Shown one piece after another: positions 57,834-64,000 of a stretch of DNA of 64,000 bases. Every line of letters begins with the position of its first letter. Position 1 is the first letter of the stretch. The position numbers and the translations under genes are program-made. The notes under the pieces were generated by a model. The model ran no database searches. It was not told where the DNA came from and saw only the letters and a list, made by a program, of their open reading frames with translations. The stretch is from positions 6,933,733 through 6,997,732 of the forward strand of contig NC_089175.1 of NCBI RefSeq assembly GCF_947507565.1, given 5' to 3'. Origin of the DNA: Oscarella lobularis. Taxonomy: Eukaryota; Porifera; Homoscleromorpha; Homosclerophorida; Oscarellidae.

Positions 57834-58556
57834 ATGACTCAGGAAGAGAAAGATCCGATTGAGATATTGGTGCGGACACCAATTCAACCTTCAGAAAAAT
57901 GTATTAACCTAGCTCTCCATTCCGAATATTATGCGTTAGCCGGGAACGCTGCTTTTGCCTTCAAGAAAACGGTGAGCTCTCAGCTAATGACGGACATCAA
58001 AGCAAGCTTTTTCTACTCGCAAGTCGTTGCGACAAAGGCAGATCCAAGTCTCTCGATGAAATGGCACAAAACGTATGAAGAGACCCTCGCGAAAGTGGGT
58101 TGGAAAAACATGAAATTCAACTTTTCGCCTTACATATCTAAGACTTCTTACGTCAACGTCGTCGATGCCTTAATTGATGCCTACTCTTCAAAGCTATTAG
58201 ACGACGAAGAGTGCTCCTTTCGATTGTTGGCCTACAGCTTGACGAAAAGAGCCAATGTCACGACTCATGCTTGCCTTGATTTCTTGAGCACTTCGTCAAC
58301 AAACGTCAGCTTTCAGCTAGGTTGCTGTTTTCCTTATTATGACCGACCTGTAGTCAAAATGTTGGCAGCCAATTTCGTATCTGAATCTCCGTCGCTTGAC
58401 TACATTTCGTGCCTGTTTCAAGCAGACGGCATTACTCTTCAGACGGCGTTCGTGGAAGCCGAGTTTGACGAAAAAAAATATGCCAACGTTCGGGAGAGCG
58501 TTCAAAAGGAAATTCATCTGCGTCAAGAGCACCAAATAAGAAACATATCTGTTTGA
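57834..58556 (+). CDS. Small uncharacterised family protein D, 240 aa
   Basis: The first in-frame ATG is at 57834 (MTQEEKDPIEIL). The frame is open upstream to a TTG at 57750, preceded by a stop at 57741, so no earlier ATG exists unless spliced on. Family marks are diverged but in order: FFYSQVVATKAD, SMKWHKTYEETLAKVGW, VNVVDALIDAYSSKLLDDEE, STNVSFQLGCCF, and a C-terminal FDEKKYANVRESVQKEIHLR helix. It is the only plus-strand member in the window and is divergent from C. Function unknown. Confidence 0.65.
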   Translation: MTQEEKDPIEILVRTPIQPSEKCINLALHSEYYALAGNAAFAFKKTVSSQLMTDIKASFFYSQVVATKADPSLSMKWHKTYEETLAKVGWKNMKFNFSPYISKTSYVNVVDALIDAYSSKLLDDEECSFRLLAYSLTKRANVTTHACLDFLSTSSTNVSFQLGCCFPYYDRPVVKMLAANFVSESPSLDYISCLFQADGITLQTAFVEAEFDEKKYANVRESVQKEIHLRQEHQIRNISV

Positions 58557-60399
58557 CGTCAAACGCAGAATTGCGTTGTATGAAACATTGCTACTTTTCT
58601 GTAGAATTGATTTTTCGTAATGTGTTTGAGTTCTCTTCAATTTATTTCTACTTCTTTTGTGTGATTTTGTGCCTATAACTCTGATTTATTCAACACTCTG
58701 CGGTAGGTGTTATTGGGAGGGTCTCTCAAACGTGATCGCCCAAAAACCAAACTGTGTACATTAAAAATGACAATCGATCAAACGCTAGACGGTAAAAAAT
58801 TACCGAGCCATGGTCTTCCCTCCGAGGGGCTCAGCACTCTTATCCGATATTCATGCTGTCCGAATCCGAAAACACCTATGTACGCGTGGTAACAGTAAAT
58901 ATGACCCGTACACACTTCCGTACACATACCTACGCAGACAATAAACTATCAGAGAACGCCTAATTGGGATCTGTATAGAGTATAGGACTGAGCTCCAGGA
59001 CTGCGATATATGTACAACAGCGTAAATACATGTGAAATTTTAAGACGTCACATTATCTAAGGTGCTCGCGTACTGTAAGCAGTGGGAAGCCGGCTATACA
59101 TGATGGCCAACAACCAGGCCATCATTCTCTAGTTTTATATCAGGTGAGCGCTCTGCAATAGCGCACGCTAATTGTCGCCAACCTAATACTCAACCTAATC
59201 GTTCCGAGCACCAGGCTGTTCTTCATAAGCTGCTAATGAGCGTACGATTATGCCTAATGCAGAGTGCTTGAGCTTAATTCGGCGTTAGTCGAACTCGTAA
59301 ATTTGCTGTAGGACGAGCAAGAGACCCCGAAAGAGGAAGAGACTCCTCAGATCACTACCCAATAAGTTCAGTACACACCTTGGAGATGTCCTAAGCTTTA
59401 AACTGACAAATCGTATCAGTGGCGTGAATACCACTGGCAGCGGATTGCAAATAGCCGCCGCTGCAACGCAAAGCTAAGATTTCTCTTCTTATCTCAGTCG
59501 TGCGTGAAGGCAAGTCACTTCGTTATTAGTATTCCACTCACACGTTATTTAATTGTGCTTCAGATCTGCTAGCTTCACATGATTCGCCGTCGGACCGCTG
59601 CTGTTTCCTTGACGACGAACAGCAATTGCTTACAGACGTACGAAGTATACTTGGCAGGTTGTCGTGGCAACGACGACTTTTATTGTTGCACATTAATTGT
59701 CGAACAGCTCCGTTGTCACGGCAACAGCTGTGCATGCCGTTTTCTTCAATTCAAACCGAATCTCGTCTGCAACGTAACGTTTTGCGGTGATTACGTAAGC
59801 CCGAGCCGGAATTTTTCCCCAGACAAACGTGTACTCGAACAACTGACGTCAGGGAACGGCTCATCGATAAATGGCGTTAGGGGGTCGCACAACTCTGCGA
59901 CTTTTTTTGGCGAAATGGTTAGCAAATCTTCAAATCAATAAGTGCGTTTGCTGCCAATGCGATCGTCGTCAGGAAATAATCCATGTGTGCTCGAGAGTCA
60001 TCTTTTTTTCTAGGTCAGCAGACGTGGCGCTTTTTCGAGAACACATTTTTTCGTTAGATCTTTGCCATAGTTCTTCGGCGACGACTGAAAGACTTGAAAA
60101 TTTGGCGCGTCTATCGAGTAGGCGTTCTCTACCCAAGACGAAAACGCGAATGGATTCTCTGTTTACAGAGCCGTAAATTTCTTTTAGGTTAGAAATAAAT
60201 CAGAATGGACTTCGCCTATATCTTCTCATTTTCTTTTTTCGTGTTTTTATGTTATGCTTGAACTCGAACTTGGGCCAAGAATCGAAAGGAGCTCCGACAC
60301 AAATGGAGAACATCTGGAAACATTACGTGGCCAAGAATCACAGTTGAAACCTTCCTAGGCGTTCAACATTCTACTCCCAAAGACCTCCGAGGCCGACGA
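58557..60399. other. Intergenic, nothing recognised
   Basis: Short open frames only. The longest, 59579-59941 on plus (cysteine-containing), lacks recognisable motifs and I do not call it. Confidence 0.45.
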
Positions 60400-60735
60400 G
60401 GTTTTTAAAGTGGCCGTACCTCTATAGCAGGGGCCGATAGAGTTGGCCTCCCCACTATGGCGAGACGCGGTGGGTCACAATAGCGGTCCCCTTGGATAAA
60501 AGGGTGGCGGACTCACATCCGAGGACGCTTCACTCCCAAGGCCCATCTCCGAGGCCAATCGAGGATAAAGAGGCTGCACCCCGCGTCTCGTGGGTCAACC
60601 GAGGCTCCGGGCTCCGTGTCCACCAGGGGGCGTGGGTGAATCGCCCCCCTCCAGTAAAAAGACTCCGAGATTATATTTTATTGTTATGCAACTTCCGGGT
60701 TACTTCCGGGTTTATTTAATAAATATGAACATGAC
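60400..60735 (+). repeat. Interspersed repeat, possibly SINE-like (copy 2)
   Basis: Same family and orientation as 7200-7650: GACGCGGTGGGTCACAATAG then CGGTCCCC, ACTCACATCCGAGG, and a 3' end CTTCCGGGTTTATTTAATAA then ATATGAACATG. The middle parts differ, so the copies are old or of different subfamilies. Confidence 0.55.
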
Positions 60736-60768
60736 TACACGTGCATTTTAGTTTTATCGCGGGCCTAG

Positions 60769-61242
60769 CTATAATGACGCGCGCGCGATACTCTCCACTT
60801 CCCTACGCCTATGTGCGTCTATGCAAAACATACTCATGCAGCAGTTAATATCAAAACAATCAACTCGATCACTCCATCCTCCCACAAGATAAATGTTCCC
60901 ATTGTGTCCAATTGCTGATCGGAGTTGATATTCATCTGGTATTTTAGTTAATAATTCCAAATTTTTCGTTTCACTTTTCCATTCATAAATACTCGAGCAT
61001 CGATCCCATTCATTGATATCCATGACATATCCTTTCCCTTCACATTCAAAGACACTCCCTATGTATTGAATCTTTGGCAGATGATGCTCCTCTCCCTCCC
61101 ACGCTCCCTTCTTAAACTGAAACATTCTATCCCCATAACCAACATGTAGCATTCCATTGATTTCAGCCACACGTCCAAATGGCCGACAGTCAATGAGCAT
61201 GTTTGGTATGTTTGTCTCCCATTTAAGACTGGGAATTCCCAT
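60769..61242 (-). CDS. Kelch-type beta-propeller ORF, probably the 3' exon of a longer gene
   Basis: ORF of 157 aa. Kelch-like blades are visible: RPFGRVAEINGMLHVGYGDR, HHLPKIQYIGSVFECEGKGY, and RSAIGHNGNIYLVGGWSDRV then DCFD. The pattern of a small hydrophobic strand, Gly-Gly, then Trp and the next strand is that of kelch repeats, which form protein-binding propellers. Only about three blades are present, so the ORF is part of a larger protein or a fragment. It lies 85 bp downstream of the CARD ORF on the same strand, with an acceptor-like ACATTTAG just before its ATG, so the two may be spliced together. Confidence 0.55.
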   Translation of the reverse strand: MGIPSLKWETNIPNMLIDCRPFGRVAEINGMLHVGYGDRMFQFKKGAWEGEEHHLPKIQYIGSVFECEGKGYVMDINEWDRCSSIYEWKSETKNLELLTKIPDEYQLRSAIGHNGNIYLVGGWSDRVDCFDINCCMSMFCIDAHRRREVESIARASL

Positions 61243-61327
61243 AGAAAACTAAATGTATCCAATTACAAACCCTAAATTGGATTACTATTTAGACGCGCCC
61301 TTACCTTAGTTCTAAAACCGATGTTCG

Positions 61328-61702
61328 TCACTCTTTCCTTGTTTTCTCTCGTCTCTCTTTCTTCAATTGTCGTTCCAATTCTTTGAATTCTTCTTCACTT
61401 CTCGGCGAAATGCCCGTACGCTCATCGTGTTTATTTTCCTCAATCATTTGTGCGACGTGTTCCTGTCCTTTAGTTTTTCTCAAAACATTCAAAAATGAGT
61501 CAAACGAAGTGGGGCCTCTTTTGGGCAAAATCGAAACAAGAAGTGTACCCGATCTTTTCTGGTCATCAATAGAATCAAGAGAGAGCCGCTCATATTCTTG
61601 AGCAGTGATGAGTTCTTCGGCGAGAAGACGACTCAGGAAAGTGAGAGGCATCAGAATTTCAATCAGAATCGAATGCACACGCGTTTTCCATCTCTGATCC
61701 AT
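61328..61702 (-). CDS. CARD-domain ORF, 124 aa
   Basis: ATG at 61702 (MDQRWKTRVHSIL). Residues ~10-90 look like a death-fold CARD: helix 1 ILMPLTFLSRLLAEELI, then TAQEYERLSL, DDQKRSGTLLVSILPKRGPT, SFDSFLNVLRKTKGQEHVAQ, the usual six-helix order of caspase-recruitment domains used in apoptosis and NLR signalling. The C-terminus is a charged helix (EEEFKELERQLKKERREKTR). A strong donor (AAG|GTAAGG) lies about 60 nt past the stop, and a weaker one (AGA|GTGACG) at it, so splicing to the downstream Kelch exon is possible, although I could not find a joint that keeps both frames. Confidence 0.6.
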   Translation of the reverse strand: MDQRWKTRVHSILIEILMPLTFLSRLLAEELITAQEYERLSLDSIDDQKRSGTLLVSILPKRGPTSFDSFLNVLRKTKGQEHVAQMIEENKHDERTGISPRSEEEFKELERQLKKERREKTRKE

Positions 61703-64000
61703 TTCAAAGAGAGCAGAAGAACGAACGAAGCGACGTCAAAGCGAGATAAACAAAAGTGGGGACTTCGGGGACTGGAAAGATGACGTCACAGATATCGCGA
61801 CTGCGCAGAAACTTCGCAGAAATCAGAAGAGATCGAATCGTTTTCGTGGTCCCTAAGACGTCGAATCTGTACTAGAACGCTCTTATATCAAGGTTTTCTT
61901 CTAGCTAGATGATCTTGTTCACGTTAATTCGCCTTCCCTTTGCCTGTGCCCGATTACAACGCGAATTTCGATTTATTTAGGCTTTGCGGAGACAATTTCT
62001 GTTGCGAATTTGGCTACGTTTTGACCGTAAAGTCGCTGTGAAGTCAAGTCTCGAGATTATACACTATTTTAGGTACTACTTATTGATTATTTTTTGTTTC
62101 AATTTTGAAGTATAATTGTGTGCAGAAATGACGTCACGAGGACAATGTAGAGGTATTCTTCTTGTATATTGAGTGTGTCTGTATTATATAAGATATATCC
62201 ATAGAATATTGTTTGTTTCCACTTGGGACTTTGAGAGTCAAATTGAATATTTTCTTTGTACAAATACAACTCTAAAGGAAAACTTCTTTTCACTGTGGAC
62301 TGTGACGTAGCTGTGCCGCGTTTGATATTCTTGATGTCTTCTCTCTGCCTTCTCCACTTCCTTCATCAGCGGTCAAGCAAAAAGAGTCCTCCTTCTCAAC
62401 GGCAACTTATTAAATTGGAGGCAATAAAAATGGCGAGAAATCTGTAATGCCAGATTATTTCTGTATTTACATATTGGTTCACAAACCCAATTGAATTTTG
62501 AAGAAAGTCAATAATTAAAGCCTCCTTATTTGTCTACGTATTTGTTTTCTAAAACAAATAATTATTTTACTTTATTTAAGATGACGTTTTGATTGATTCA
62601 TTCAAACTCGTAGGAAGGATAATATTATTCATTATATTTAACCTAGGCTGATCTTGTGAAAGAGAGTCCCATACTACGCTCACTTACTTGTGTATAACCT
62701 GTAGCATTAGAAAGCGTTTTTCGAGATTTTGTAAAAGTCACGTGCTACGATGAATTAAGGATCTATATACGTTCAAATATTTAGGAGTCATGTGCTAAGA
62801 TTGAGGAGGATCTATACAAGTTCAAATACCTATGAGATATGTGTAGGATTAATTGTTGTTCTGAACTCGCTCTACAAATACAGAGTACACTCAGACATGA
62901 CAGACGTAGAAATTAGTAAAATTACTAAACAACGAAGTCCTTGTACGGGGCCTCGATCACGTGATAATATTCGGGCAGGATTTGCGTCTGGAGACAAGCG
63001 CAAATAACCGAGAGCTTCTATACAACGGATTCACAATCTGGGTTGGTCCGAATCGATAGTGAAAATCGGGACCCCTTTCGGGGGAATCGCAATTCTAGGC
63101 AAATCGAAAGATGATATCAGAACGTTGCCTTTGGAAAGTAATGTTACCGAAGGCGCAAAGGCTGTCAGAATGTAGAAGAAGCTCAATTAGCGCTGACATC
63201 AGCCGTTCTCTGATTCACCGCTCGCCAGCTTATCGAATTCTCCTCTTCCAGATCGTTGCGCTAATCTACAACGATCTTTTGTACAGATCGAACGCCTTTT
63301 GGGCTCACGCTGACTTGATAGCGCTCAATTCGAAAGCCAAAATAATCTATTCAGAGGGTTGGCGAAGCAGGTCCCTTTTCTCGAGACATTCTGCCCTTTT
63401 TCTCCAAAGACTCCACAAACACTCACCTATTCAATTGCCCTAAGCGTTGCGGCTGCATGCATCCCAGTCCAAACAGATTTCCTTTGAAGAAATTGGCAAG
63501 AACGATGTAATTGGGGTCGGATGATTTCACCAAGTAGGGTCATATGCGGGCTCATGCATAGAATAGCCGTAACGCTCTGTTTCTATCTTCGAACAAACTT
63601 TTATTAGCTGAGCACCAAATCTACAACAGGCAGTCTGCAAGAGCGGATTGCTAAAGAAAAGTGGCACCAAACACATTGAGGTATATGTGCTATCTATGCA
63701 AACATGGACGTATGAACTGGGTGCATGAGTTTGGCCTTCTGTGGAAAAGTGTTTCCTGCATGAGGCAGGCCATCATCGGAAGTGGTGACGTCAGCGCGAA
63801 AGATCCTTGCGCAATTTCTAGTTGACCTTTAAGGATATTGATTGTCACGTTTAGATTCGCCGTATATATAATTTCGAACACGAGTTGCTTTTCGTAACGT
63901 GCTCCTTTTCGAGCACTTATTTGATCTTCATCTCAAATCAATCCTCTATCTCTGATGGAACAAACGGTTCGGGACGGCTGTGGTTCGGTGGACTTAATGA
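61703..64000. other. Intergenic, nothing recognised
   Basis: AT-rich on the left part. Short frames only. The 61703-61900 stretch is probably the promoter side of the CARD gene. No tRNA, repeat or domain recognised to the end of the window. Confidence 0.4.

Noticed and set aside
59579-59941. 120-aa plus-strand frame with several cysteines
   Set aside because: No recognisable motif, no splice context, and overlapping frames on the other strand.

Overview
The window is animal nuclear DNA. Genes are split by many short introns (mostly 45-60 nt, GT-AG, a few GC-AG), and the proteins are metazoan multidomain types (SRCR, C-type lectin, VWD, EGF, cadherin, CARD, Kelch). Very short introns together with huge SRCR/cadherin receptors make me think of a sponge, perhaps a homoscleromorph such as Oscarella. 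That placement is inference; no rRNA or mitochondrial marker is present.

Layout. (1) 1-503 is the 3' end of a giant transmembrane receptor. (2) 0.5-13 kb is low in coding content and holds decaying copies of ordinary genes: a helical coiled-coil/spectrin-like relic, an RBBP4/7 relic, an alanyl-tRNA synthetase relic (minus) and a TTC38-like gene (minus, apparently broken), plus minisatellites, an interspersed repeat and poly-G/C tracts. (3) 13.7-30.8 kb is one complete 28-exon gene whose exons splice in phase to 15,405 nt (5,134 aa): signal peptide, three units of parallel beta-helix plus SRCR (the layout of insect Bark beetle/Anakonda), C-type lectin, EGF/PSI, a VWD domain, more EGF repeats, about seven cadherin repeats, one membrane segment and a short tail. 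(4) 31.3-38.7 kb holds two broken downstream copies, so the locus is a tandem array. (5) 39.5-58.6 kb holds four small genes without visible introns from one unrecognised family (A, B, C on minus, D on plus), linked by related intergenic modules that have been targets for transposons. (6) 60.8-61.7 kb carries a Kelch-type ORF and a CARD ORF on the minus strand.

Mobile DNA. A MULE-like element (40648-49020, 9-bp target duplication) sits upstream of gene A. A complete Helitron (40768-47908; Rep/helicase of 1,411 aa plus an RPA-like protein) lies in its left inverted repeat, and a 288-bp palindromic MITE with TA duplications lies at the matching position of its right inverted repeat. Between genes C and D is an intact DDE-integrase transposon (54153-57242) with 6-bp duplications, near-perfect terminal inverted repeats, and inverted arrays of a 16-bp motif on either side of a three-exon transposase. 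Both insertions fall in copies of the same intergenic module, and removing them restores sequence that aligns with other copies.

The strongest candidates for something new are the Bark-cadherin fusion receptor array, the array-ended integrase transposon, the same-site nested insertions in the MULE-like element, and the unrecognised small gene family.
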